A program made the translations under genes and the position numbers. Shown here piece after piece: positions 16,352 through 25,222 of a stretch of 64,000 nt of DNA (the stretch's first letter is position 1; each line of letters opens with the position of its first letter). The notes beneath the pieces are model-generated. The model was not told where the DNA came from and made no database searches. It worked only from the letters and a program-made list of their open reading frames with translations. The DNA comes from Polyangium sp. 15x6 (GTDB lineage Bacteria > Myxococcota_A > Polyangia > Polyangiales > Polyangiaceae): NCBI RefSeq assembly GCF_029960785.1, contig NZ_JASBQE010000021.1:62001-126000 (forward strand), written 5' to 3'.

Positions 16352-18207
16352 GCGAGGGCAAACCCGCGACGTTCTGGCAGCGGCTTCTCGGGCGCGCAGG
16401 CGATGTGGCGCGCTCGGACGAGGCGCCGGCGAAGGAAGACCCGCCGCCGCCTCCGCCACCACCGCCGCCGCCTCCCCGGAGAAAAAAGGCGCCCGCGGAT
16501 GTGACGCGGGTGGTGGCGCCGGCGACGCCGCCGCCGGCCGAATCGCCGCCGCCTGCCATTGCGCCTCCTGCTGCGGCTCCGCCTCCGCAATCCCCGGCCG
16601 TGGCGGAGTTTTCCCAGGCGCCCGCAGGGCAGGCGATGGCGCTCCTGGAGGCGAATCTCTGCGGCGCGATGTTCTCCGGCGCGGGCGAGGCCCTCGCATT
16701 TCTCGGGGCGCTCGGCGGGGCGCGGCTCGCGGCGCGGGCGGTTTGTCGGAGAGGTCCAAAAGGAAAGGTCTGGGTCGAGGCGGCCGCGCCGCCCGAGAAG
16801 GCGGCGATGCTCGCGCGGCTCGCCGGAGGGCGCGCATTCACGGGCCTCGTCGCAGGCGCTGGGGAGGAGCCGATCCTGGGCGAGCCGCGGGCGTGGGTCG
16901 CCCTGTTGCCGGATGGCAAACCGATGCCGCCGCGGATTCTGTTGCCGCAGGGGCAATCGCGTACGGTGCTGGTCACGGGGCGCGAGGTGGAGCGGCTCGA
17001 GTGGACGCTCTGGAGCAAGGCGCCGCTGCCCACGCTGCTCGAATCGACGTCGCTGCGCGCCGAGCGCGCGCGGGCGCGGAGTGAAATCGCAGCCGTGGTG
17101 CCGCCGGAGCTCGCGCGCTGGGTCGTGGGGCGGTGTCTCGCGCTCGGGCTCGTGGTATCGCTCGCGCCGGCCGCGCGGCGCGAGATCGCCGAGGAAGGGG
17201 AGGGCGCGGGCGTGGTGTGGATGCGCGTGCACGCGCCGAAAGGCGTGGTGCCGGCGTCGTGGATCTCGCGGCTCGCGGATCTGCCGGGCGTGATGGTCGC
17301 GTATGCGGCGGGCGGGGATGCGCGGCTCTTCGTGGATGCGCGGTGCGACGCCCCGGCGTGGGCGCCGTTTTTCGCGTCGTTCCTCGGTAGGGACGAGGTG
17401 TGGGTGCTCGGCGCGGTGGACGTGGGGCACGCGCGCCTGCGTCTGCTCGGCGAAATGGTCCCCGGCGGATCCCTCGTGACCCTGCCGGATCGAGCGGCGG
17501 CGCCGATCGAAATGGGGAGAGCGGCAGCGCGTTTGCCGGAGCCTATCCAGGTGGAGCTCGTGCACGACGGGCGCGCGACGCGGATCGACGGCGTCTTGCT
17601 GGACGGAGACGAGCTCGCCTGGGCGCGGCAATGGCTCGTGCGGCTGCCGGCGGGGGACGCGGTGTATCTCGCGTTCGGCGAAGATCGGCACCTCTTGCTC
17701 GCGGCGGACGAGACCGCTTCGCGCATGCCATTTGGCATCGCGCTGTCGCGGATCGGCCCGGGGGCGATTTACGTCGAGCAGGGGCTCGGTTTTTTCCCGG
17801 CCATGCCCCCCGAGGCGCGGCGCCGGGTCTTCGGGCCGAAGGAGGGCGAGCTCGTGGTCGTCACGCGCGGCGGGTCGTTCGTCTTTCGGATCGATTCGCT
17901 TTCGCCGGCCTGGTCGGCCTGGATCGCAGAGCCGCCGCCCATGCACGCCGAGCCGTTCGGTCAGGCGAAGAAGAAGCTCGCGGAGATCGAGCGGCAAGCG
18001 CGCGCGGACGGGGAGCGCGCGGCGGCCCGGAAGCTGCCCGTCGAATTCGATGTGCAGGACGGAGACATCGACGAGGCCAAGATTCGGGAGCAAGCCGCGC
18101 GCGCGCTCGCCGGCGGGAGCCTCGTCCGCGCCGCGCAGCTCTACGAGCGAATCGGCGATCTCCGCGCGGCCGCGCAGCTCTACGAGCGCGCCGCGCGTGG
18201 CGAATGA
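16348..18207 (+). CDS. Large ternary-system-associated protein with Pro-rich N-terminus and C-terminal TPR-like repeat
   Basis: 619 residues. The N-terminus has an uninterrupted poly-Pro tract (residues about 32-43) and a second Pro/Ala-rich stretch to about 90. The bulk is mixed alpha/beta with several repeated small domains, and the last 40 residues form a TPR-like pair (RAAQLYERIGDL, RAAAQLYERAA). It is the last gene of the run. I recall accessory domains of MoxR-vWA-beta-propeller systems (Pfam bpX series) with this style, but cannot test it. No catalytic motif seen. Confidence 0.7.
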   Translation: MSEGKPATFWQRLLGRAGDVARSDEAPAKEDPPPPPPPPPPPPRRKKAPADVTRVVAPATPPPAESPPPAIAPPAAAPPPQSPAVAEFSQAPAGQAMALLEANLCGAMFSGAGEALAFLGALGGARLAARAVCRRGPKGKVWVEAAAPPEKAAMLARLAGGRAFTGLVAGAGEEPILGEPRAWVALLPDGKPMPPRILLPQGQSRTVLVTGREVERLEWTLWSKAPLPTLLESTSLRAERARARSEIAAVVPPELARWVVGRCLALGLVVSLAPAARREIAEEGEGAGVVWMRVHAPKGVVPASWISRLADLPGVMVAYAAGGDARLFVDARCDAPAWAPFFASFLGRDEVWVLGAVDVGHARLRLLGEMVPGGSLVTLPDRAAAPIEMGRAAARLPEPIQVELVHDGRATRIDGVLLDGDELAWARQWLVRLPAGDAVYLAFGEDRHLLLAADETASRMPFGIALSRIGPGAIYVEQGLGFFPAMPPEARRRVFGPKEGELVVVTRGGSFVFRIDSLSPAWSAWIAEPPPMHAEPFGQAKKKLAEIERQARADGERAAARKLPVEFDVQDGDIDEAKIREQAARALAGGSLVRAAQLYERIGDLRAAAQLYERAARGE

Positions 18208-18379
18208 GCGGCGGAATCGACGCCACCCCCGACAAGACAGGTTTTGCGCCCCGGGCATTCTCGTGTTTCGAGCGCCGTTCCCGCGTGCTCCTCACCCTCG
18301 GTCGTTGTAGTCTGGGTTACTTTGCTGGGGGCCGAAGGCGTGAAGCATGCGCGTTCGGCGAATGAAATAGGGAGGATGC

Positions 18380-19780
18380 ATGCAACGACGACGGATGGCG
18401 GGCGTGGCGCTCGGCGTGGGGCTTCTTCTCGGTCTCGGGGCTTGTAGCAAGAACGATGAAACCCGTACCGAGACCTCGACGGGGCCTGCGGCCTCGGGTC
18501 CTGCGATGTGGTCGAACGCGCTCGGCGCCGACGGCAGGCAGGCAGGATGGTTCATCGGCGCGTCCAAGACGGGTGAGCTCGTCCTGGTCGGGACGATGGA
18601 AGGCTCCGTGAGATTCGGCGACGCCGGGACGCTGCAAGCGAGGACGAAGAGCGACCTCTTCGTGGCGTGGCTCGGGCAGGACGGGAAGATCAAGCGCGCG
18701 CGGCGATTCGGCGAGTCGGGCCGCCACGTGCCCGTGGGAATGGCTGTCGATCCGCAAGGCGGCGTGGTGATCTCGGGCCTCGCCGACGGGAACATCGATT
18801 TCGGCGGCGGGCCGCTCGCGGACCTCGGCGGCGGCGACGCCTTCGTGGCCTCGCTCGGTCCGAACGGCGAGCTGCGTTTCGCGCTGCGCGTCGGCGACGC
18901 GATGATGCAGAACGGCGGCGAGGTGGTGCTCGCTGCCGACGGGAGCGTCTACTGGTCCGGTTCGTTCGACGGGAAGATCGATATCGGCGGACAAACCCTG
19001 ACGAGCGCCGGAAACTCGGACGTGTTCGTCGCGCGGATCGAGCCGACGGGCAAGGTGAGCTGGGCGAAATCGCTCGGCGGGGCGGGGACCGAATCGGATG
19101 GCTCGCTCGTGGTCGACGCGAAGGGCCAGATCCTCGTGTCCGGTTATTACGAGGGCGCGCCGAACCTGGGCGCGGGCGCGCTGCCGGACACCGGACAGGC
19201 GGACGGCGAAATGATCGTCGCCCTCGATTCCACAGGCAAGGTGCTGTGGTCGAAGGGCGCGCCGAACAAGACCGGGTTCTTCGGGTTCGGTATGCATGCC
19301 GGCGAGAACGGGACGTTCCTCGTCGGCAGCGTGGCGGGGTCGATCGATTTCCTCGGCAAGACGCTCACCGGGCAGGGCGGCTCGGGCGAGGGGCTCGGGG
19401 TCGTGCTGATCGACAGCACGGGCAAGGTGCTGCGCGCGGACGTCTTCCCGGTCGAGCGGCTCGGGCAGGTCTACGCGGCGCCGGTGAAGGGCGGCGGTCT
19501 CGTCCTGGGTGGCCATTTCCAGGGCTCGATCGATCTCGGCGGGCAGAAGCTCACGAGCGCCGGTGAAGAGGACCTGTTCGTGGCCTGGATGAACCCGCAA
19601 GGGCGCATCGAGCGTCGCGAGCGGCTCGGCGGCAAGGAACACGAGCGTCTCGGCGACCTCGCCGTGACGCCGGACGGGCACGTGGCGCTGACCGGCATGT
19701 TCGAGGGGACGATGAACCTCGGCGCCGGTGATCTGATGAGCGGCAAGGGGCCGGACGCGTTCGTCGCGATCCTGCGGTAA
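18380..19780 (+). CDS. Lipoprotein with beta-propeller-like repeats
   Basis: 466 residues with a lipoprotein signal (LLLGLGAC, Cys about 22). The mature part holds seven or eight repeats of about 50 residues with the core DxFVAxL...G and FGG/LGG turns (IDIGGQTLTSAGNSDVFVAR; IDLGGQKLTSAGEEDLFVAW), the SBBP-type pattern of extracellular beta-propellers. GGAGG at 18371 sets the start at 18380. The 172 bp before it separate it from the ubiquitin-like operon and presumably hold its own promoter. The role is unknown. Confidence 0.8.
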   Translation: MQRRRMAGVALGVGLLLGLGACSKNDETRTETSTGPAASGPAMWSNALGADGRQAGWFIGASKTGELVLVGTMEGSVRFGDAGTLQARTKSDLFVAWLGQDGKIKRARRFGESGRHVPVGMAVDPQGGVVISGLADGNIDFGGGPLADLGGGDAFVASLGPNGELRFALRVGDAMMQNGGEVVLAADGSVYWSGSFDGKIDIGGQTLTSAGNSDVFVARIEPTGKVSWAKSLGGAGTESDGSLVVDAKGQILVSGYYEGAPNLGAGALPDTGQADGEMIVALDSTGKVLWSKGAPNKTGFFGFGMHAGENGTFLVGSVAGSIDFLGKTLTGQGGSGEGLGVVLIDSTGKVLRADVFPVERLGQVYAAPVKGGGLVLGGHFQGSIDLGGQKLTSAGEEDLFVAWMNPQGRIERRERLGGKEHERLGDLAVTPDGHVALTGMFEGTMNLGAGDLMSGKGPDAFVAILR

Positions 19781-19857
19781 TGCAATAAGGACCAACGGAG
19801 CGCGTCGGGCTCGCTTTGGGCAGGGCGGGCCCGGCGCGCTCGCTTTTCTTCGCTTCG

Positions 19858-20478
19858 TTATCGCGTGGGCTTGAGGTGGAACGCGCCGCAGCCCGGGAAC
19901 GTGATCTTGCCGGCGAAGAGCGAGCCGTCGGTGGCGATTTCGCCTTCCATGCTGACCATGACGTAATCCTCGGGCTGCACGATCCAGCGGCTCGGATCGA
20001 AGCGCACGCGGCGGGTCTCGGGCTCGTAGGTGCCCGAGATGAGGTAGGAGCCGGCCGCGCCCGAGGGGACGTGCTGGAAGTCGAAGACCGCGCGCACGAC
20101 GCGGCCGCGGACATCGACGATGCGGAGCGCGAGGCCGGTGTTCCCCTGGACGCAGTCGTAGTCGCCGACCCAGGTGCGCGAGCGCTGGAAGGGGTTTTCC
20201 GCGGGGAACTCGCGCGGGATCCAGTCGCTCTCGTCCTGGGTGACGATCTCGGGCGCCGCGGTGCCCTCGGGCTGGTTGACGATGATGTAGATGGCCGTGG
20301 GCTCGGGCGCGGGTGCGACGACCTCCACCGGATCAGGAGGCAGCGGCGCCGGGGCGCGGACATAGTGCGGGCCGCCCCCACACCCGAGAGCGGACAAGGC
20401 CCCGACGAGGAGCGCCCCCCAGGCAGAGACGGCCCCCAACCACTCCGCGACCCTTCCCTCGGACGAGCTCAAGAACAT
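19858..20478 (-). CDS. Hypothetical lipoprotein
   Basis: 206 residues. The start is placed at the ATG preceded by GGAGGA five bases upstream, giving a lipoprotein signal (GALLVGALSALGC). A Pro-rich linker follows, then an all-beta domain (WVGDYDCVQGNTGLALRIVD; VRAVFDFQH; GTYEPETRRVRFDP) that looks like a lipocalin-type or other small barrel. Myxobacterial genomes carry many such lipoproteins. It is convergent with the propeller lipoprotein. Confidence 0.7.
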   Translation of the reverse strand: MFLSSSEGRVAEWLGAVSAWGALLVGALSALGCGGGPHYVRAPAPLPPDPVEVVAPAPEPTAIYIIVNQPEGTAAPEIVTQDESDWIPREFPAENPFQRSRTWVGDYDCVQGNTGLALRIVDVRGRVVRAVFDFQHVPSGAAGSYLISGTYEPETRRVRFDPSRWIVQPEDYVMVSMEGEIATDGSLFAGKITFPGCGAFHLKPTR

Positions 20479-20708
20479 CGTCTCCTCCCCGGCTCGCGTG
20501 CCTTCGTGACCCGCGGCGGCCGGCCGCATGGGGGGAGAATAGCGCGTTTTCCCAGAAAGCACGTGCATTTCGCGCGCTCCGCGAGAGGCACGTCACCCTG
20601 GACATGATCCCGCGCATCGCCCCGGAGGTCCTGACGGCATTTCCCGAGCCCCCCTCGGTCAACAGCGAAGGTGCAGGACCTCGCAGTACGGAGTAGAGAT
20701 CACATGTC

Positions 20709-21260
20709 ATGGATCTCCTACTATTCCGACACGGCGAGGCCGTGGAGAACGCTCCCGGGCTCGGTGACGCAGGCAGGTGGCTGACGGCGAAAGGCCGGCG
20801 CGTGACGCGAAAGGTCGCGCGCTGGCTCGATGAACGATCGTCGCGCAGGCCCACGGCGATCTGGACCTCGAGCCTGGTGCGCTCGGTGCAGTCGGCGGAG
20901 ATCCTCGCGGCCGAGATCGGGCTGGCAGAGGAGATCCTCGTGCGGCCGGAGCTCGCGCCGAGCGGGGATCTCGCGGATCTGGTGCGTCTGATCGAGGCGC
21001 ATCGCGGACGCGGGCCGCTCGCGCTCGTGGGCCACGAGCCGAGTTTGTCGATGCTCGCGCGGAACCTGCTCGGCGACGTGACCTGGCCCGGGATCAAGAA
21101 GAGCGGGGTCGCGGCGATCCGGTTCACGCCCGCCGAGGGCGGGGACGGCCGGCGCGCGGCGAGCTTCCGGTTCTTGCTCCAGCCGAAGGGGCTCGAGGTC
21201 GTGCGCTCGCTCGACGTGATCTCGCTGGAAGAAGCGGCGCCGCAGCAGCCGTCGGCCTGA
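20709..21260 (+). CDS. sixA: SixA-type phosphohistidine phosphatase
   Basis: 183 residues. The histidine phosphatase signature LLLFRHGEA is at the N-terminus, the second catalytic His is in LVGHEPSLS, and SSLVRSVQSAEIL is the SixA family pattern. SixA proteins dephosphorylate phosphohistidine in phosphorelay or PTS proteins. It is preceded by a 230-bp gap after the divergent lipoprotein; that gap shows no other gene. Confidence 0.88.
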   Translation: MDLLLFRHGEAVENAPGLGDAGRWLTAKGRRVTRKVARWLDERSSRRPTAIWTSSLVRSVQSAEILAAEIGLAEEILVRPELAPSGDLADLVRLIEAHRGRGPLALVGHEPSLSMLARNLLGDVTWPGIKKSGVAAIRFTPAEGGDGRRAASFRFLLQPKGLEVVRSLDVISLEEAAPQQPSA

Positions 21261-21279
21261 GCGACGCCTTCACCCCCGG

Positions 21280-21303
21280 CCCCTCTCGCTCGCGGGAGAG
21301 GGG
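21280..21303. terminator. Hairpin between convergent sixA and moxR-like genes
   Basis: An 8-bp perfect stem (CCCCTCTC/GAGAGGGG) with an 8-base loop lies between two convergent stops. It lacks a U tract on either strand. It may act as a bidirectional terminator, or be one copy of a common CT/GA-rich palindromic repeat of high-GC genomes. Confidence 0.5.
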
Positions 21304-21308
21304 GGAAC

Positions 21309-22322
21309 TCAGCGCAAGCTCTTCGCTGCCGCTTCGAGGACGTCGACGTCACGTACGCCGTCGGCCTCGGCGCGGTAGGAGAGGACGATGCGGTGGCGGA
21401 GCGCGGGCACGAGCATGGCGCGCACGTCGTCGACGTCGGCGGCAGCCTCGCCGCGCAGGGCGGCGCGCGCCTTGGCGGCGAGGACGAGGGCCTGGCTGCC
21501 ACGCGGGCCGGCGCCGTAACGCACGTACTCCTTGACCTCGCGCGCGACCTTGCCCGTCGTGGGACGCGTGGCCCGGCAGAGCGAGACGGCCAGGGAGACG
21601 GCCTCGTCCGTGACCGGGATGCGCGGGACGAGCTTGCCGATCGCGCGCACGTCGGCGGCGTGGAGGACGGGCTCGATCTGCGGAGCCTTGCCGCTCGTGG
21701 TGCGGCGTGCGACCTCGCGCTCCTCTTCCTCGCTCGGGTAGTCGACGTGGATTTCGAGGAGGAAGCGGTCGAGCTGGGCCTCGGGCAGGGGGTACGTGCC
21801 CTCCTGCTCGATCGGATTGCGGGTCGCAAACACCTGGAAGGGATCCGGGAGCGGGTGCGTCGCGGCGCCGACCGTGACCTTGCGCTCCTGCATCGCTTCG
21901 AGGAGCGCGGCCTGGGTCTTCGGGGGCGTGCGGTTGATCTCGTCGGCCAGGATCAGGTTGTGGAAGATCGGGCCGGGCATGAAGCGCAGCGTGCGGCTTC
22001 CGTGCTGCTCGTGGAGGACGTCGGTGCCGGTGATGTCGGCCGGCAAGAGGTCGGGCGTGAACTGGACGCGGCCGAACGAGAGGTCGAGGGCGCGGGCCAG
22101 GGAGGCCACGAGCAGGGTCTTGGCGAGGCCCGGGACGCCGACGAGCAGGGCGTGGCCGCGCGCGGCCAGGGTCACGAGCATGGATTCGACGACCGCGTCC
22201 TGGCCGACCACGGCCTGGGCCACGGCGGTGCGGAGGCGCTTGGCGGCGGCCTCGGTCTTTTCGAGCAGCTCGGCGTCGGAGAGTTCGGCCTCTCCCGTGT
22301 CGGTCGTCGTGTCGGTGGACAT
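21309..22322 (-). CDS. MoxR-family AAA+ ATPase
   Basis: 337 residues from the ATG giving [20 protein letters not shown]. It is a classical MoxR: Walker A GVPGLAKT, Walker [21 protein letters not shown], sensor [20 protein letters not shown]. This is the APE2220-like subfamily usually followed by a DUF58/vWA gene, but none follows here because the next gene is convergent. It is distinct from the RavA-like MoxR at 13.5 kb. Confidence 0.9.
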   Translation of the reverse strand: MSTDTTTDTGEAELSDAELLEKTEAAAKRLRTAVAQAVVGQDAVVESMLVTLAARGHALLVGVPGLAKTLLVASLARALDLSFGRVQFTPDLLPADITGTDVLHEQHGSRTLRFMPGPIFHNLILADEINRTPPKTQAALLEAMQERKVTVGAATHPLPDPFQVFATRNPIEQEGTYPLPEAQLDRFLLEIHVDYPSEEEEREVARRTTSGKAPQIEPVLHAADVRAIGKLVPRIPVTDEAVSLAVSLCRATRPTTGKVAREVKEYVRYGAGPRGSQALVLAAKARAALRGEAAADVDDVRAMLVPALRHRIVLSYRAEADGVRDVDVLEAAAKSLR

Positions 22323-22339
22323 GGGGGTTCGGGGGCCGA

Positions 22340-22360
22340 GCTCCGCTCGCGGAGCGGAGC
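22340..22360. promoter_or_regulatory. Inverted repeat in the leader of the MoxR gene
   Basis: Perfect 9-bp arms (GCTCCGCTC/GAGCGGAGC) with a 3-base loop lie 17 bp upstream of the MoxR start on the minus strand, inside the 146-bp divergent gap to the DUF1704 gene. It could be an operator or a leader hairpin covering the ribosome site. It is not tied to a known regulator. Confidence 0.35.
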
Positions 22361-22468
22361 CCCTGAGCGTCGTACGGCGCTGGCCTCGTACCGCGAGCGT
22401 CGTGCCCGAGCAAGGCTTCCGGAACTTCCCATGATCCGTCCGGGCCCAACTGTGTGACAATCATCGCG

Positions 22469-24043
22469 ATGCCCCCCAAGCAGGAGCCTCGCGAAAAAGA
22501 GCCGCGGGAGGTCGCCGCGTTCGCCGTGCCGCCGCCGCCCCTCGTCCCCGCCGAGGCGGAAGAGGGCCGGGAGGCCAAGGACGTGGCCGAGGAGCCCTCG
22601 AAAGAGCGAGAGCGGCCGCCGGAGCGGCCGTCGAGCCCGGGAAAACGGAACGGAAACGGGAACGGCTCGACGAAAGGGCAGGTCGCCGAGCACGCCGCGA
22701 CGGCGCCACTCGAGTCGCTCAGCCTGCGCGACGAGCCGATCCCGTCGGTGCCGCCGCCGCCCGCGGCAGGTCCGTGGCGCTCGTACAAGGAGATCCTGGC
22801 GAAGCTCTCGCAGCGCGTGCTGGAGGCGCAGCGGCCGATCCGGATCCTGCAGGCGCTGCGCTGGGAGTCGGCGGTGGAGGAGCAATTTCTCCGGGGCAAG
22901 CAGCGTGATCTGCCGAAGGTGACGTACGCCTCCGACCTCGGCTTCGACGCGGACGCGAAGACCGCCGAGCTCGAGGAGATCCTGCGCGACGCGGAGCGCG
23001 AGCTCGGGAAGAACGACAGGCTCGGGCACATCCTGCGGCAAACCGCGGCGGAGTACCGCGACGTCGTGCGTATGCTGAAGGCGCGCGGGAAGAAGGATTT
23101 TTACAAGCTGTCGCGGGTCCTCTACGGGTCGCCGAAGGACAAGCTGCCCGACGGTCAGACGAGCGTGCGTGACATGGGGATCGTGCTCTACGACGTGCTC
23201 ACGGCGATCGGGGGCGAGAAGCTCGGGCCCCCGGAGCGGCGCGAGATCACGGCCGAGATGGCGGCGATGGAGCTGAACGCGCGCTTCGATCGGTTCTTCG
23301 GGAGCGCGGCGATCCGCGTGCAGGTGGACGACTCGATCCTCGCGGACGCGGCGGCCGGCAGCGACTACGTGAAGATCCGGAGCGGCGCGACGTTCTCGAC
23401 GCGGGACATCGACATCCTCGAGGCGCACGAGGGCTGGGTGCACGTGGCGACGAACCTGAACGGGCAGGCGCAGCCCGTGGCGCGCTGGCTCGGCAAGGGT
23501 CCGCCGCGCACGACGGCGGTGCAGGAGGGGCTCGCGGCGCTGGTCGAGATCTTCACGTTCCGGTCCTCGCCGCGGCGCGCGAAGAAGCTGAACGATCGGA
23601 TCCTCGCGGTGGACAAGGCCGAGGACGGCGCGAGCTTCCTCGACGTGTTCGAGTGGTACCGGACCGAGGGCTACGAGGAAGACGAGTGCTTCCAGAACGC
23701 GCGTCGCGTCTTCCGCGGCGGGCTGCTCGAAGGCGGCGGGCCGTTCACGAAGGACGCCTGTTACTGCAAGGGGATCGTGCTCAACTACGCGTTCATGCGG
23801 GCCGCGATCCAGCAGGACAAGGCCGCCCTGATCCCGTTCTTGTTCGTGGGGAAGGTGGCGCACGAGGACGTGCCGGTGCTCTATGCCCACGTCACCGACG
23901 GGATCGTGAAGCCTCCGCCGTACCTGCCGCCGCTCTTCGACGACATGAACGGGCTCGCGATCTGGATGTGTTACTCGTCCTTCTTCTCACGGCTCGGGGC
24001 CACGGCGATCGCCGAGCACTACAGCAAGGTGATGGCGCTGTAG
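22469..24043 (+). CDS. DUF1704/QEGLA-motif protein (MATCAP-like putative metallopeptidase)
   Basis: 524 residues. About 90 N-terminal residues are disordered and charged. The conserved core has HEGWVHVATNLNGQ, then TTAVQEGLAALVE, the motif naming the 'flavohemoglobin expression-modulating QEGLA motif' family. Downstream FTKDACYCKG and a C-terminal helical part also fit. The family is related to eukaryotic MATCAP tyrosine carboxypeptidases and likely binds zinc through the HE..H and QEGLA elements. Its substrate in bacteria is not known. The start could be the GTG at 22454; the ATG at 22469 is preferred. Confidence 0.8.
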   Translation: MPPKQEPREKEPREVAAFAVPPPPLVPAEAEEGREAKDVAEEPSKERERPPERPSSPGKRNGNGNGSTKGQVAEHAATAPLESLSLRDEPIPSVPPPPAAGPWRSYKEILAKLSQRVLEAQRPIRILQALRWESAVEEQFLRGKQRDLPKVTYASDLGFDADAKTAELEEILRDAERELGKNDRLGHILRQTAAEYRDVVRMLKARGKKDFYKLSRVLYGSPKDKLPDGQTSVRDMGIVLYDVLTAIGGEKLGPPERREITAEMAAMELNARFDRFFGSAAIRVQVDDSILADAAAGSDYVKIRSGATFSTRDIDILEAHEGWVHVATNLNGQAQPVARWLGKGPPRTTAVQEGLAALVEIFTFRSSPRRAKKLNDRILAVDKAEDGASFLDVFEWYRTEGYEEDECFQNARRVFRGGLLEGGGPFTKDACYCKGIVLNYAFMRAAIQQDKAALIPFLFVGKVAHEDVPVLYAHVTDGIVKPPPYLPPLFDDMNGLAIWMCYSSFFSRLGATAIAEHYSKVMAL

Positions 24044-24095
24044 CGCAAGTCGTACGGCATGAAGCCGCGGCCCTGTCAAGGAAAAAGGACAGGAC

Positions 24096-24830
24096 ATGAG
24101 ATCGCGGATGATGACGTACGGGGTGAGCGTGGTGCTTCTTTGCGTCGCGCTCGTCGGGTGTGGAGAAGGCGGCGGGACGGGCGGCACGGCCGGCGCGGGC
24201 GCGTCGAGCACGGGCACGGGCACGGGCGGCGCCGGCGGCAGCGGGGGCGACGGCGGCGGCGGGACGGGCGGCGCCGGCGGCGACGGCGGCGGGACCGTGG
24301 ACAAGGCGAAAGATTGCGCCGACACGTTCGGCGACGCGCTCACGAGCGCGTTCGGGCGCGTGGACGGAACGGTGCTCGCCATCGTGAAGCCGACCGATAC
24401 GCAATGCGCGATGCCGAATGACGATCACGTGGTCGTGCAGGTCATGATGGACGGCAAGGCGTATCGGATGGTGGTGAACGTGGAATCGAGCTTCGGGGAT
24501 CCGAACGTCGGATACCTCGAGACCACGCACGGGATGCCCGGCCCCGCGTGGCAGGAAGGCTGGCATACCGGAGTTTCCCTCGATTATGCGACCGACCTCG
24601 GGGTCCAGGCGGAGGAATTCACGGCGTACGACATGCCCACGCTGTCGGACATGATTGCCGACGTGATCCCGCTCGGCGAGAAGATCAGCGTATTTGCCCA
24701 CAGCTCGGGCGGGGCGAGCGCGCACAAGGTGCACCGGAACAGCGCGGCCCAGGACGGGGTCATCGTGCTCGACCCGGAGAGCGCCGCGCCGAAGATGCTG
24801 CTCTTCCGGTTCTCGAATCAGGTATTCTGA
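24096..24830 (+). CDS. Chromosomal lipoprotein whose 3' end is the attachment site
   Basis: 244 residues with a lipoprotein signal (VVLLCVALVGCGEG), a Gly/Thr/Ser-rich linker, and a globular domain (DKAKDCADTFGDALTSAFGR ... TLSDMIADVIPLGEKISVFA). Its last codons and stop (CAG GTA TTC TGA, QVF*) lie inside the attL repeat, so insertion of the mobile element leaves the protein unchanged while removing its native downstream DNA. AGGA lies before the ATG. No function is recognised. Confidence 0.75.
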   Translation: MRSRMMTYGVSVVLLCVALVGCGEGGGTGGTAGAGASSTGTGTGGAGGSGGDGGGGTGGAGGDGGGTVDKAKDCADTFGDALTSAFGRVDGTVLAIVKPTDTQCAMPNDDHVVVQVMMDGKAYRMVVNVESSFGDPNVGYLETTHGMPGPAWQEGWHTGVSLDYATDLGVQAEEFTAYDMPTLSDMIADVIPLGEKISVFAHSSGGASAHKVHRNSAAQDGVIVLDPESAAPKMLLFRFSNQVF

Positions 24831-24831
24831 G
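24815..24831 (+). repeat. attL core repeat
   Basis: GAATCAGGTATTCTGAG; the last 13 bases recur exactly at 46275-46287 and the full 17 with one mismatch at 46271-46287. It marks the left boundary of the element and holds the stop codons of two convergent genes: the chromosomal lipoprotein on plus and the element's first gene on minus. Confidence 0.8.
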
Positions 24832-25222
24832 TCTTAGCGCCTACACCCCCTCCGGTGTAGGCCTCTCGGGTCCACCGGTACACGTACCCGTCGCGAGTCT
24901 TCTTCGCGGAGACGAGTCCCGATTTCACAATTTGGGTGAGCGCATCGCGGCACGTGTCCACGTGATACCCAGTAATTGTGTGCATCAGCGGCCCGGTCAT
25001 GTGGCACACCCCGTCCCTCTGCGTGTGCCTTGCGAGCTGAAACGCCACGAGCTGCACCGTGCCCTTGAACCGGGCTTGAATCAGCCTCGCCACCGGCCCC
25101 CACGGTCGGAAGGGTCCCGGGGGGGACATATCCTGTCCGGCCTCCACGTCGCCCGCGCTGGGTGCGCTTGACGAACCGCTCGCCGGTGCGGTAGACTCTT
25201 CGTTACAGGTCGAATCCGACAC
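24818..25222 (-). CDS. Winged-helix DNA-binding protein at the element's left end
   Basis: 134 residues from a GTG with a strong AGGAGG site six bases upstream. After a disordered Ser/Ala-rich N-terminus comes a helix-turn-helix-like region (HMTGPLMHTITGYHVDTCRD, then ALTQIVKSGLVSAKK) with a beta wing (RDGYVYRWT). It is placed next to the integrase and ends inside attL, the usual place for an excisionase or integration-control protein. The function is inferred from position. Confidence 0.65.
   Translation of the reverse strand: MSDSTCNEESTAPASGSSSAPSAGDVEAGQDMSPPGPFRPWGPVARLIQARFKGTVQLVAFQLARHTQRDGVCHMTGPLMHTITGYHVDTCRDALTQIVKSGLVSAKKTRDGYVYRWTREAYTGGGVGAKTQNT
24839..24862. repeat. Perfect inverted repeat next to attL
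   Basis: Nine-base arms GCCTACACC/GGTGTAGGC with a six-base spacer begin eight bases inside the left core. It lies within the C-terminal codons of the winged-helix gene. It could be an arm-binding site for recombinase or excisionase, or a terminator for one of the two genes that converge at attL. Confidence 0.45.

Noticed and set aside
13206-17738. A very long minus-strand open frame (about 1,500 codons) across the MoxR and accessory genes
   Set aside because: It is antisense to well-supported plus-strand genes, is rich in Arg/Pro/Ser as expected of a GC-rich shadow, and shows no domain.
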